This document shows, piece by piece, positions 38,636 through 46,901 of a DNA stretch of 64,000 nt. The position numbers and the translations under genes were made by a program. Where the stretch lies: positions 168,174 to 232,173 of the forward strand of contig CAMKSE010000003.1 of the NCBI GenBank assembly GCA_946415365.1, written 5' to 3'. This DNA comes from an uncultured Prevotellaceae bacterium (GTDB lineage: Bacteria > Bacteroidota > Bacteroidia > Bacteroidales > Bacteroidaceae). The notes beneath the pieces are model-generated. The model did not search any database, was not told the origin of the DNA, and saw only the letters and a program-made list of their open reading frames with translations. How positions within the stretch are numbered: position 1 is the first letter of the stretch; each line of letters starts with the position of its first letter.

Positions 38636-40912
38636 TTACTTTTTCTTCATAGCATCCTTCCATGTGCCAGAAACAAAGACTGGCGGCAAAGGACGGGTTG
38701 CATTGTTCTCCTTGTCATAGTCTGACGCACTGTCATTCCCTCTCGCAGCTGCTTTTCTCTGGGCATTGACAAACTGCTGTCGGCCAGGCTCGTCGAAAGC
38801 AACAAACGTCTCATAGTCATATTTCCAGTCAGGACCTTCCGACTCCTGCATGACATATTTGTAGATGGCCTCGCGTGATGGCGCATTGAACGGGATGTCG
38901 TTATATCGCATCATGCTGTTCTCTGTAGGACGATACACATCACGGCCAAAAGTGCCAGCACCTTCATAGGCTCCAAGGCGTTCGAAGGCATAACGGCTGT
39001 CGGCAGCCAAGTGGCTCCATCGCGTCTGGGTGACATCGGCGTGCAGGTCGATGTTTGCACCACGGCCGAAGTCCGTCCAAGCCTTCTCCAGATACTCCTT
39101 CATCTCTGCCGTCGGCACACTGTTCGCATTGTCTTCCACATATTCGTCGAGCAAGCGTCCTACACCATGACCACCGCTCTCATGGTTGAGCACACGGTTA
39201 ACGCCATTCAGCATCAGAGCCACGTAAGAAGCATCATCATACATATAGCAGATGCTTCGTCCGGCATTATAGGAATCATAGATGACGCTGACGCGCAACG
39301 GACGGTCAGGAATCAGATCCTTTACTTTCTGAGCGTAGGCAAAGGCGTCCTCGTTTGACGAGAGGGCCTGCTTGGTGCCCTCATACAGATCATGGTTGGG
39401 TGACACAGCCTTCACGGCATAGACATTGAAACGGTCGCGCAGCGAGGTGTAGGGCTCATAGGCAAAGAACTGCTCCATGGCCTCCTTCATCTTCTTCTCG
39501 TACTTGCCACCAGGCGCCATGTCCTTGTCGACAAAGGCATTGCCCACGAACACGATGTCCACACCCAGGCCCTTCGTCGCCTTCTGCAGGGTCATTACCT
39601 CACCGTCAGCGGAATAGTCGGTAGAGGTGTAGGGGGTATAGTCTATGGCACCGAATTCCTTCTCCAGGATATCAAACAACAACTGGTCACGCGTACTGCC
39701 GAGATAACCTGTGTCTTCCATCTTGCCGTTTTCGTCCATGAGACTGGTAAACACGATATGGCCGTTCTGATCCACCAGGTTCACGTAGTTCAGATACATG
39801 AAATAACGGTCGAAGAAGCCGCGGAAACCCTCCGGGTCGACGTTCATCCAAGTGATGTTATTCTCATACAGATACTTTTTCACATCATCCACGTTTCCAG
39901 GCATCATGCCAAGCACCTCGAAGCCCTTGGACTTATATGCCTCGTAAGCTTTCGCCAGTTTGTCGGTATAACCGCTCTGGGCAGAGGAGTAGTTGTAGAG
40001 CAGCGTCAGGATATTATCCTTATAGACGTCTGTTGTCGAGAAATGGTTGCCGTCCACGTCTGTCACATCCATCACCGGGGCGGGGATGTCCGGCACCGCC
40101 AGATGTCCTCTCTGCGGAACGATATAGTCCCACAACTGCGAGAATCTCGGATGGTTGACAACTGTCTCTGGCACCTCACCACTGAGGTCGTTTCCAGCGA
40201 TGTTAATGAGAAAAGCATCGTCCATCAGATGGCTGATATTGGCGGGGATAGGACCTGTCAGATTGTTTTCGCCAACCTCAAAACGATTAAAGTAAGGCAA
40301 GTCGAAAAGGGTTGCAGGTATCTCGCCCGTTAGCAGGTTGTTGTCCATCAGCAGCCCGTTCGTCGTGAAATTATGTGTTAAAGATTCCGGTATAGTCCCT
40401 CCAATCTGATTTTCCCATAAATTGAGGCTGTTTAACCCCACCATGCGCTGCAGGCAGTCGCCACCAGGCAATTGTCCGCTTAGGTTATTACCCGACAAGT
40501 ACAGGTGCCTGACATAGGGATAGCCGGGGGTAGTCATCACACCAAACCACTCTTCCACCGGTTTGTCCGTGCACCAGTTGGTGTTATTGCTCCATTGGTC
40601 ACCATTGGTCGACTGATAAAATTCAACCATTGCCTTACGAACCTGTTCACGCACCTGCTCTTTAGACATGTAATCTACGGAAGAGACATTGTCCATAGTC
40701 TGGACAACCCGACCTCTTGGCGTGTCAAAATTGAGATTCCAGACGATGTTGCCATCCTTTACTTGTGGGTTCAGACTCTGGCAGCAGGATAATTCCACCG
40801 GAATGCTGTCACCCGTCGACAACTTGAAATTGACACACTGTCCATCATATTGGGCCTTTACGCCTACGACGGCCGCAGCCATCATGATGATTGATAAAAA
40901 GAAGCGCTTCAT
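38636..40912 (-). CDS. secreted LRR/thioredoxin-like/M64 metallopeptidase
   Basis: A 758-residue protein with signal peptide (MKRFFLSIIMMAAAVVGVKA). After a small beta domain come plant-type leucine-rich repeats (about 130-270: VRHLYLSGNNLSGQLPGG, LNSLNLWENQIGGTIPESL, TNGLLMDNNLLTGEIPATL, FNRFEVGENNLTGPIPANI). A thioredoxin/TlpA-like domain follows (about 285-425: PVMDVTDVDGNHFSTTDVY...FEVLGMMPGNVDDVKKYLYENN) without CxxC. The C-terminal half is an M64-like metallopeptidase with His577-Glu578...His582 and Asp589-Glu590-Tyr in HESGGHGVGRLLDEY. The zinc motif is HExxxH, one residue longer than the HExxH usually quoted. Extracellular proteolysis of host or dietary protein is plausible. It shares a 4-bp overlap with the gene upstream. 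Confidence 0.82.
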   Translation of the reverse strand: MKRFFLSIIMMAAAVVGVKAQYDGQCVNFKLSTGDSIPVELSCCQSLNPQVKDGNIVWNLNFDTPRGRVVQTMDNVSSVDYMSKEQVREQVRKAMVEFYQSTNGDQWSNNTNWCTDKPVEEWFGVMTTPGYPYVRHLYLSGNNLSGQLPGGDCLQRMVGLNSLNLWENQIGGTIPESLTHNFTTNGLLMDNNLLTGEIPATLFDLPYFNRFEVGENNLTGPIPANISHLMDDAFLINIAGNDLSGEVPETVVNHPRFSQLWDYIVPQRGHLAVPDIPAPVMDVTDVDGNHFSTTDVYKDNILTLLYNYSSAQSGYTDKLAKAYEAYKSKGFEVLGMMPGNVDDVKKYLYENNITWMNVDPEGFRGFFDRYFMYLNYVNLVDQNGHIVFTSLMDENGKMEDTGYLGSTRDQLLFDILEKEFGAIDYTPYTSTDYSADGEVMTLQKATKGLGVDIVFVGNAFVDKDMAPGGKYEKKMKEAMEQFFAYEPYTSLRDRFNVYAVKAVSPNHDLYEGTKQALSSNEDAFAYAQKVKDLIPDRPLRVSVIYDSYNAGRSICYMYDDASYVALMLNGVNRVLNHESGGHGVGRLLDEYVEDNANSVPTAEMKEYLEKAWTDFGRGANIDLHADVTQTRWSHLAADSRYAFERLGAYEGAGTFGRDVYRPTENSMMRYNDIPFNAPSREAIYKYVMQESEGPDWKYDYETFVAFDEPGRQQFVNAQRKAAARGNDSASDYDKENNATRPLPPVFVSGTWKDAMKKK

Positions 40913-41355
40913 GGTCTTACAACTTTTTGATATTTCTCACCCTTCTTCACGATATAGACGCCCTTGGGCTGTCCTACTAAGCTGTTCCTGCCGTTGCCGA
41001 CATACCTTCCGCTCAACGAATAGACCTTCTCTGAGAATTGGTCCGTTTCTGCCTCTCTTGACACAATGCCGGTCGATTCGAAGCCTGTGTAAAAACGCTT
41101 GATTTCCGACTGCTTGATTTTTAAACGCTGACCGTTGTTATAAGTGACAACCAATATCGGCACCATGTGACTGTCATAGAGATGTTGCATGAGAGGATAA
41201 CCCTGAGTGATGGGAATTTTGACGACAGAGCCGTCCGTCTTTTCAATATACACCTGTGCCTGCGAGGCGTCTTGAGCCCAAATACTTACAGGCAACACCA
41301 TCAGCATCAGAAGCATGCACCATCTGACACTGTAAAATAACGTTATTTTACCCAT
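40909..41355 (-). CDS. small secreted protein with CTD-like end
   Basis: A 148-residue protein with a signal peptide ending ...LPVSIWAQ. The mature part begins VYIEKTDGSVVKIPITQGYPLM, a stretch resembling the first module of the downstream peptidase (FKLSTGDSIPVELS). It ends with VYSLSGRYVGNG...GQPKGVYIVKKGEKYQKVV, which has the look of Bacteroidetes C-terminal sorting or anchoring segments (compare the end of the pectin methylesterase, VIYNLQGVRL...KGIYIINGKKV). It overlaps the peptidase gene by 4 bp and is the first gene of that operon, so it may be a partner or inhibitor of the peptidase. Function is unknown. Confidence 0.72.
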   Translation of the reverse strand: MGKITLFYSVRWCMLLMLMVLPVSIWAQDASQAQVYIEKTDGSVVKIPITQGYPLMQHLYDSHMVPILVVTYNNGQRLKIKQSEIKRFYTGFESTGIVSREAETDQFSEKVYSLSGRYVGNGRNSLVGQPKGVYIVKKGEKYQKVVRP

Positions 41356-41472
41356 AGCGAATTAATTTAGAATGGTGCAAAATTACAAATAAATTCTTAA
41401 TTCACCAAAAAAGTTCCATAATAATTCTGTTCTTTTGCTAAAGACAGGTAAGGGGAATGTGTCAGTATCGGG

Positions 41473-41486
41473 CGTAAACGTTTACG
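41473..41486. promoter_or_regulatory. 14-bp perfect palindrome, LacI/CcpA-like operator
   Basis: CGTAAACGTTTACG is fully symmetrical with a central CG, as in operators of LacI-family sugar repressors. It lies 45 bp upstream of the -7 box of the pectin methylesterase gene. Confidence 0.6.
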
Positions 41487-41530
41487 AAGAAAAAGAAACC
41501 AAAACCAGAGGTCGGCTCAGGAAAAAGCAC

Positions 41531-41538
41531 TAACTTTG
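41531..41538 (+). promoter_or_regulatory. -7 box before 41586
   Basis: TAACTTTG followed by CA; 47 bp before the ATG. Confidence 0.65.
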
Positions 41539-41585
41539 CAAGTAGAATTCACCTAATTAATTACATTTACTTTAACAACAAACTT

Positions 41586-44500
41586 ATGAAGAATCAATTA
41601 CGAAGACTTGGCACAATGTGCCTGCTGCTGATGCTCGCAATGGTGAGCAGGGCAGACGGTTTCAAGGACTTCGGCGTCATCGTCAACAACGATAAAGAAA
41701 CGTTGCTGACGGCTGATGAGCAAGCCCAAGGAACAGCAGTGAGTTTTGGTGTTGCTGTCGCTGACGACGGAACGGTCAGCCGTGTGGCTGCCGACGACGC
41801 CAGTGCCGTGGCAACAGTCAGCGGTAAGTTCCACAGCGAACACGGCTGCACGGAACTGAAAGTCGTGGTACCCAACGCCACCAACGTGAAAATCACCGTC
41901 GGACAGTGTACCTACAGCGGTTCCACTATCACGGTGACCGATGCCAATGGCAAGGAAGTGGCCACGAAGGCCCCTAACAACCCCGGTTGTTGGAAAAACG
42001 ACAAGAAGAATGTCGATGTGCTCTACTACCAGGGCGAGGCCACGACACTGACCATCACGGGTATGACCTACTGCCCCTATGTCGGTGTGAGTGCGCTGAC
42101 GGAGGAGGAGATCGCAGCCCTTAACGCCAGCTACACCCTGACCTACTACGGTCTGGACGGTAGTGTGGTCGGCACGCAGGAGGCCAAGGGCCAGCAGCCC
42201 ATCGGCGCTTTTGCCTATGGAGAAAAGGATGTGAACGCGCCTATCGGTGTGGTGTTCCGCGGCTGGTTTGAGAGTGCCGCTGGTGGAAAGAAGTTCAAGG
42301 TGGAGGATCTTGTGGAGGGCGACATGTCGCTCTATGCCGTGGCCACACCGATGGAGTTTCCCGACAGCAAGTCCACCTTTGCCTACAACCTGGCAGATCC
42401 TAACTTCGATCCCGCCGACCATGAGTGCATTGACATCAGCGACGGTGGTTACTACTACAACACCCACGGCTGGACCTTCGGTCCTGGACAGACCATGAAA
42501 CTGTGGGTGAGTGACAACGCCACCATCAGCATCGGAGGCTGTGCCTACTCGAGCGGCGAAGACATCGTCATCACCGATCAGGATGGTAACACTGTGGGAA
42601 CCGTCAGCGGCAAAAACGATACCGACGGTGGCATCAACACTTTTGAGTACAAGGGTAACTACGGCACGCTGACGCTGACCTTCGGAGGCCGCGACTACAT
42701 CCACAGCGTGTCAATCGCCAACCACAGCAAGGCTACGACTACCGACGTCAACGCCGAGTGGAGCTGGCAGAACAACTGGCCCACCAGCCTCGCCAGTGTG
42801 CATATCGAAGGCACCACTGGCACCGTAGCTTCTTCCGTTGAAGGTATAGAGCTGTTCGTCGACGCCACCAACGGCAAACTGGCCAGCAACGGCGACAACG
42901 TGCAGTTCAACAAGGGAACCATCCTCCGCGTGCCCGTCGTCTCTTCTAACGACATCGTGACTGTGATAGCCCATCCCTACAACTTCACAGAGATCAAGAT
43001 CGGTGGTAACATCTACAACTCCGAGTACACAGAATACAAGGCCAGTGCGGTGGATGCCGCCAACGGCTACGTGGAAGTGGAGGCAACGACCAACATCTAC
43101 CTCTATGGCATCTCCGTACAACAGAAAGCCCCGAAGGGACTGGCAGAACTCGACAACGAGCCTGTGACCGCTACCTTCGCCTTCAACCTCGGCACAGAGG
43201 ATCAGAAAGCCGACTTCGGTGAGGCCTCCGACTACTTCGTGACCAGCAAGGTGACATGGGGCAGCAACCTGTTTATCAAGGGACTCGGTGCCAGCGGCGG
43301 CGGACAGACACAGTTTGAGCCTCTGACACAGCAGAACGAGGGAGAGAGCGGCACTGCTGCCGACGAGAGCAATGCCATCCGATTCCTCATCCAGCCGAAC
43401 TTCGGCCTGGCATTCACTCCGAAGAAGGTGTCACTGAAGACCACCCGCTACGGCACTGACAACGGCCTGCTCGACTTCTCATGGCAGAATCCCGACAAGA
43501 CCACCGTTTCTCTGGCCGTAGGCGTGAAGCCCAATCGTAACAACGACTCGAACCCTGTGACCGAGCTGTCGTACGACATCGAGGGTGCCACCCCAGGCGA
43601 AGGCACCTGCGGACTGCTCATCAACCTCTATCACCTGCAGGGAACCAAGCAGATCGGCTTCTCCGACATTGTCATCGAGGGAACCCTGACTGGTAAGGAG
43701 AAGGAAGTGCCCGTCCTTGCCACGCTGACCATCAACGGTGAGGAGTTCACCGCCGAGCAGATCTTCGACGATGCCTACGAGGCAGCGATGGAACTCTCGA
43801 AGAAAGTAAAGATGGTAGGTGAGACCAACCCCGTCGAGGCCACGGCCAAGAAGGGTGAGGTGGGCGTCATCGGCTATGTGGGTGACGATACCCAGTGTGT
43901 GGTCACCATCCCGATGAGCTTCGGCGAGACCTCTGTAGAGTATGTGCTCACACTGACCCAGAAGCCCGACTACACCCTGACCTATATCGACACCGACAAG
44001 CAGACCGTTCTCGGTACTGCCACCCGTGAGAAGGACGAGGCCATCGGCCAGTTCGACATCGACTTCGCCACTGCTACTGCCGATGAAGGCATGAAGGTGC
44101 GTGGCTGGTTCCTGAAGACCGCCGGCGGTGAGAAGTACACTGCTGACTACGTGGTCACCGGCGACATCAGCCTCTATGCCGTGGCAACTGAGATCGAGGA
44201 GCCCAGCACTTACAAGAAGTACTATTTCGACCTCACCGACAAACTGTTCGATCCCGCTGACCATGAGGCCTTCAACCCCTCTGGCAACTACTATTGGCAC
44301 GACGCACAGCACGGCTGGGCATTCAAGGCCGACGATAACAACAAGATCGACTTGCTCGTAGGCCCGAAGGCAACCATCTCCGTGACACTCTGCCGTTACG
44401 GCAGTGCCAACGACATCGTCATCACCGATGCCAACGGCCAGAAACTCGGCAGCATTCCCGGAAAGAACAATGAAGACATTGATGCTGAGGTTGTTGCCTT

Positions 44501-45932
44501 CCTCTATGAGGGCGCAGGCGGTACCATCACGCTGAACCTGAACACGGAGGGTGAGATGTACCTGCATGCCGTGAAGGTCGTGAACACCGCAGAAACCAAC
44601 TATGAAAGCCAGGGCAACTGGTACTTCGTGAAGCCTGGCAGCGCTGAGAGCCTCATTGATGTCATCGAGGTGGTGAACGGCATCAATGCCTCCAAGGACG
44701 CTGTACGCTCATTCATCTTCCTGCCCGACGGCACTTACGACCTGAATGAGACCGTGAAGACGTCCATCAGCGGACATAACATCTCCATCATCGGACAGTC
44801 GATGGACAACACCATCATCGTGACCGCTCCGGACAAGAGCATCGAGGGCCTCGGAAGCGCAGACATGTTCCAGTCGAGCGGCACCAACCTGTATATGCAG
44901 GATCTGACCCTGAAGAACGCACTCGACTACTACAATGCAGGCTCTGCAGGACGCGCAGCCGTCATTCAGGACTCTGGTAACCGTACCATCTTCAAGAAAG
45001 TCAGAATGCTTTCTTACCAGGACACCTATTACAGCTCGAATGACAATATGCAGTCGTACTTTGAGAGCTGCGACGTACATGGAACCGTCGACTTCATCTG
45101 CGGTGGCGGTGACGTGCGCTTCGTCAAAACCCAGCTCTCACTCGAGCCTCGCCAGACCGATCTTAAGGGCAGCCGCACCATTGTGGCACCGAGAGGCACT
45201 GTGAAATTCGGCTACGTGTTCGACAAGTGTAAGGTGGTTGACCTTGCCCAGGGCAATGGCACATGGAACTTCGGACGTACTTGGAACAATAATCCTATCA
45301 CAGTCTATCTGAACACCACGCTCGACGAGAACGCCCAGAACACGCTCATCGCCTCGCGCTGGATTGAGAAAGGTATGAACTCTAAGGATCCGGTATTGTT
45401 CGGTGAGTTCCACACGATGGACATCAATGGCAATGACATCACGCCTGAGAGCAACATCATCAAGTCGCATGGCGGTGATTTCCAGACCATCATCTCTGCC
45501 GAGCAGGCAGCCAACTTCAGCTACGAGATGATGTTCTCCCAGAATCTGGAGAAAGCTTGGGATCCTGCATCACTGACCAAACAGGTGGATGCATCGGCAC
45601 TCCATGCCAAGTATGATAACGGTACCGTAACATTTGCCGTTGCGGACAATGGCATGACGGGTTGCGCTATTTTCAAGAACGGTGAGTTTGTCGGACTGTC
45701 CACCAATGGTTCCTTCAACATCACCGTCGATCCCGCTGTTGACGAGCTGACCATCCGCGCGGCCAACATGATGGGTGGTCTCGGAGCTGACGCTCACGTA
45801 GAAGGCACCACAGGCATCCAGACCGTCAAGGCTACAGACGGCAAGGAGGTCATCTACAATCTGCAGGGTGTCCGCCTCAACAACCCGGGCAAGGGCATCT
45901 ATATCATCAACGGCAAGAAGGTGATCAAATAG
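41586..45932 (+). CDS. modular pectin methylesterase (CE8), 1448 aa
   Basis: A secreted protein with a signal peptide (MCLLLMLAMVSRADG). The C-terminal 400 residues before the tail are a CE8 beta-helix: RAAVIQDSGNRTIFKKVRMLSYQDTYYSSNDNMQSYFES, then CDVHGTVDFICGGGDVRF with the catalytic Asp (about residues 1166-1180), and WNFGRTWNN with the conserved Arg near 1231. The first 1000 residues are repeats of a beta module carrying C-x-Y-x-S-x-x-DIVITD-x-x-G (about residues 100, 310 and 940), and a second block LTYYGLDGSVVGTQ...GWFESAAGGKKF...SLYAVAT that occurs twice; these are probably carbohydrate-binding. The end, VIYNLQGVRL...KGIYIINGKKVIK, is a CTD-like tail. It would de-esterify homogalacturonan outside the cell. 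It is far longer than typical CE8 enzymes (300-600 residues). Confidence 0.88.
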   Translation: MKNQLRRLGTMCLLLMLAMVSRADGFKDFGVIVNNDKETLLTADEQAQGTAVSFGVAVADDGTVSRVAADDASAVATVSGKFHSEHGCTELKVVVPNATNVKITVGQCTYSGSTITVTDANGKEVATKAPNNPGCWKNDKKNVDVLYYQGEATTLTITGMTYCPYVGVSALTEEEIAALNASYTLTYYGLDGSVVGTQEAKGQQPIGAFAYGEKDVNAPIGVVFRGWFESAAGGKKFKVEDLVEGDMSLYAVATPMEFPDSKSTFAYNLADPNFDPADHECIDISDGGYYYNTHGWTFGPGQTMKLWVSDNATISIGGCAYSSGEDIVITDQDGNTVGTVSGKNDTDGGINTFEYKGNYGTLTLTFGGRDYIHSVSIANHSKATTTDVNAEWSWQNNWPTSLASVHIEGTTGTVASSVEGIELFVDATNGKLASNGDNVQFNKGTILRVPVVSSNDIVTVIAHPYNFTEIKIGGNIYNSEYTEYKASAVDAANGYVEVEATTNIYLYGISVQQKAPKGLAELDNEPVTATFAFNLGTEDQKADFGEASDYFVTSKVTWGSNLFIKGLGASGGGQTQFEPLTQQNEGESGTAADESNAIRFLIQPNFGLAFTPKKVSLKTTRYGTDNGLLDFSWQNPDKTTVSLAVGVKPNRNNDSNPVTELSYDIEGATPGEGTCGLLINLYHLQGTKQIGFSDIVIEGTLTGKEKEVPVLATLTINGEEFTAEQIFDDAYEAAMELSKKVKMVGETNPVEATAKKGEVGVIGYVGDDTQCVVTIPMSFGETSVEYVLTLTQKPDYTLTYIDTDKQTVLGTATREKDEAIGQFDIDFATATADEGMKVRGWFLKTAGGEKYTADYVVTGDISLYAVATEIEEPSTYKKYYFDLTDKLFDPADHEAFNPSGNYYWHDAQHGWAFKADDNNKIDLLVGPKATISVTLCRYGSANDIVITDANGQKLGSIPGKNNEDIDAEVVAFLYEGAGGTITLNLNTEGEMYLHAVKVVNTAETNYESQGNWYFVKPGSAESLIDVIEVVNGINASKDAVRSFIFLPDGTYDLNETVKTSISGHNISIIGQSMDNTIIVTAPDKSIEGLGSADMFQSSGTNLYMQDLTLKNALDYYNAGSAGRAAVIQDSGNRTIFKKVRMLSYQDTYYSSNDNMQSYFESCDVHGTVDFICGGGDVRFVKTQLSLEPRQTDLKGSRTIVAPRGTVKFGYVFDKCKVVDLAQGNGTWNFGRTWNNNPITVYLNTTLDENAQNTLIASRWIEKGMNSKDPVLFGEFHTMDINGNDITPESNIIKSHGGDFQTIISAEQAANFSYEMMFSQNLEKAWDPASLTKQVDASALHAKYDNGTVTFAVADNGMTGCAIFKNGEFVGLSTNGSFNITVDPAVDELTIRAANMMGGLGADAHVEGTTGIQTVKATDGKEVIYNLQGVRLNNPGKGIYIINGKKVIK

Positions 45933-45955
45933 AATAAGTTCCTGTCTGTCAAACT

Positions 45956-45995
45956 AAAGGGGAGCGCACTCACACTCAAGTGCCCTCCCCTTTTT
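45956..45995 (+). terminator. terminator of the CE8 gene
   Basis: AAAGGGGAG-GCACT pairs with AGTGC-CTCCCCTTT with one bulged base on each side, followed by TTTTT. Confidence 0.85.
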
Positions 45996-46022
45996 CTGTA
46001 AACTCTAATCCTTAGATAGAGC

Positions 46023-46667
46023 TTAGTCGTTCTCGCCGGTGTCTTCACCGTCATCACCACCGCCGCCGGTCTGGCCGCCAGTCTGACCGCCTGTGTTGCC
46101 TCCAGTGCTGCCTCCAGTAGAACTGCCACCACTGCTGCCACCGTCAGCCTCAGGAGCCAGGATGTAGCTCAGCGGCGTCTTGTTCTGGACACGACGTACC
46201 TTGCCGTTCACAGTACGCTTCTCGCTCTCCACGAGGTAACCCCACTCGAACAGACACTCAGCCTTGAAGGCCCTCGAGGTCAGCTTCTCGCCCTTGGTGT
46301 TCTCAGGCGTGAACACGAGATGGATGCCGTTGATCATGTTCTCGGCCCCCAGAGCCACAGCCTCGGCGATGGTAGCCGTACCGTTGCCCTGACTGTCGGC
46401 AGAGGGTGAGATGGTGCCAAGGCCGTCGAGCTTAATGGGCTGGCCTTCCTTCAGGAGGTGGACCATACATTTGACCATCTCCCCGAGTACCAGTACGATC
46501 ATTTCATACGTACTTACCTTGTTGTGTTCTGCCATGTGGGCAGCGAGACCCTTCAGGTTCAAGGGCTCTTTGGTGTCAACCTCGGCGAAGTACTTGCCGT
46601 AGGCGGTGTTCTCCACGTTCTTGTTCTGACGCAGGTTGATCACCATTGGAATGTTTGATCTTGCCAT
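46023..46667 (-). CDS. HU-like DNA-binding protein with Gly-rich tail
   Basis: A 214-residue protein. Residues 1-125 are an HU/IHF-type domain of the HU-HIG kind (YFAEVDTKEPLNLKGLAAHMAEHNKVSTYEMIVLVLGEMVKCMVHLLKEGQPIKLDGLGTISPSADS), followed by a charged region (LTSRAFKAECLFEWGYLVESEKRTVNGKVRRVQ) and a 40-residue tail of GGSTGG/GGQTGG repeats ending acidic. Such proteins regularly accompany VirE_N/DUF3987 genes in Bacteroidales. It probably bends or coats DNA. It has its own promoter and is separated from the upstream DUF3987 gene by a terminator. The repeat tail may vary in length between strains. Confidence 0.85.
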   Translation of the reverse strand: MARSNIPMVINLRQNKNVENTAYGKYFAEVDTKEPLNLKGLAAHMAEHNKVSTYEMIVLVLGEMVKCMVHLLKEGQPIKLDGLGTISPSADSQGNGTATIAEAVALGAENMINGIHLVFTPENTKGEKLTSRAFKAECLFEWGYLVESEKRTVNGKVRRVQNKTPLSYILAPEADGGSSGGSSTGGSTGGNTGGQTGGQTGGGGDDGEDTGEND

Positions 46668-46749
46668 TTGTTTTGTAATTTTTTATGGTATTAAACTATT
46701 TTTGCCAGCGTCTACTCGGGCCCTCTGGCTACCCCTTTTATTTATGGTT

Positions 46750-46757
46750 CAAAGGTA
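46750..46757 (-). promoter_or_regulatory. -7 box of the HU-like gene
   Basis: TACCTTTG on the minus strand, giving a 5' leader of about 75 nt before the ATG at 46667. Confidence 0.65.
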
Positions 46758-46814
46758 CAACTTTTTTTTGAATTATGCAAATTTTTAAGCAAAATATTTG
46801 TTAAATAATATCAA

Positions 46815-46852
46815 TAAAAAATCTCACAACAGGACAGTCCCCATTGTGAGAT
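46815..46852 (-). terminator. terminator of the DUF3987 operon
   Basis: ATCTCACAA/TTGTGAGAT (46821-46829, 46844-46852) forms a perfect 9-bp stem, followed on the minus strand by a T run (46820-46815). Confidence 0.85.
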
Positions 46853-46901
46853 AATCAAAAGAGTGTTCTTGTCTACTTTCTTACTTTCCTACTTTCCGCA
46901 T

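Noticed and set aside
41598..44567. Long frames (368 and 362 codons) antisense to the pectin methylesterase gene
   Set aside because: They mirror the repeat modules of the sense gene and show no signal, domain or promoter.
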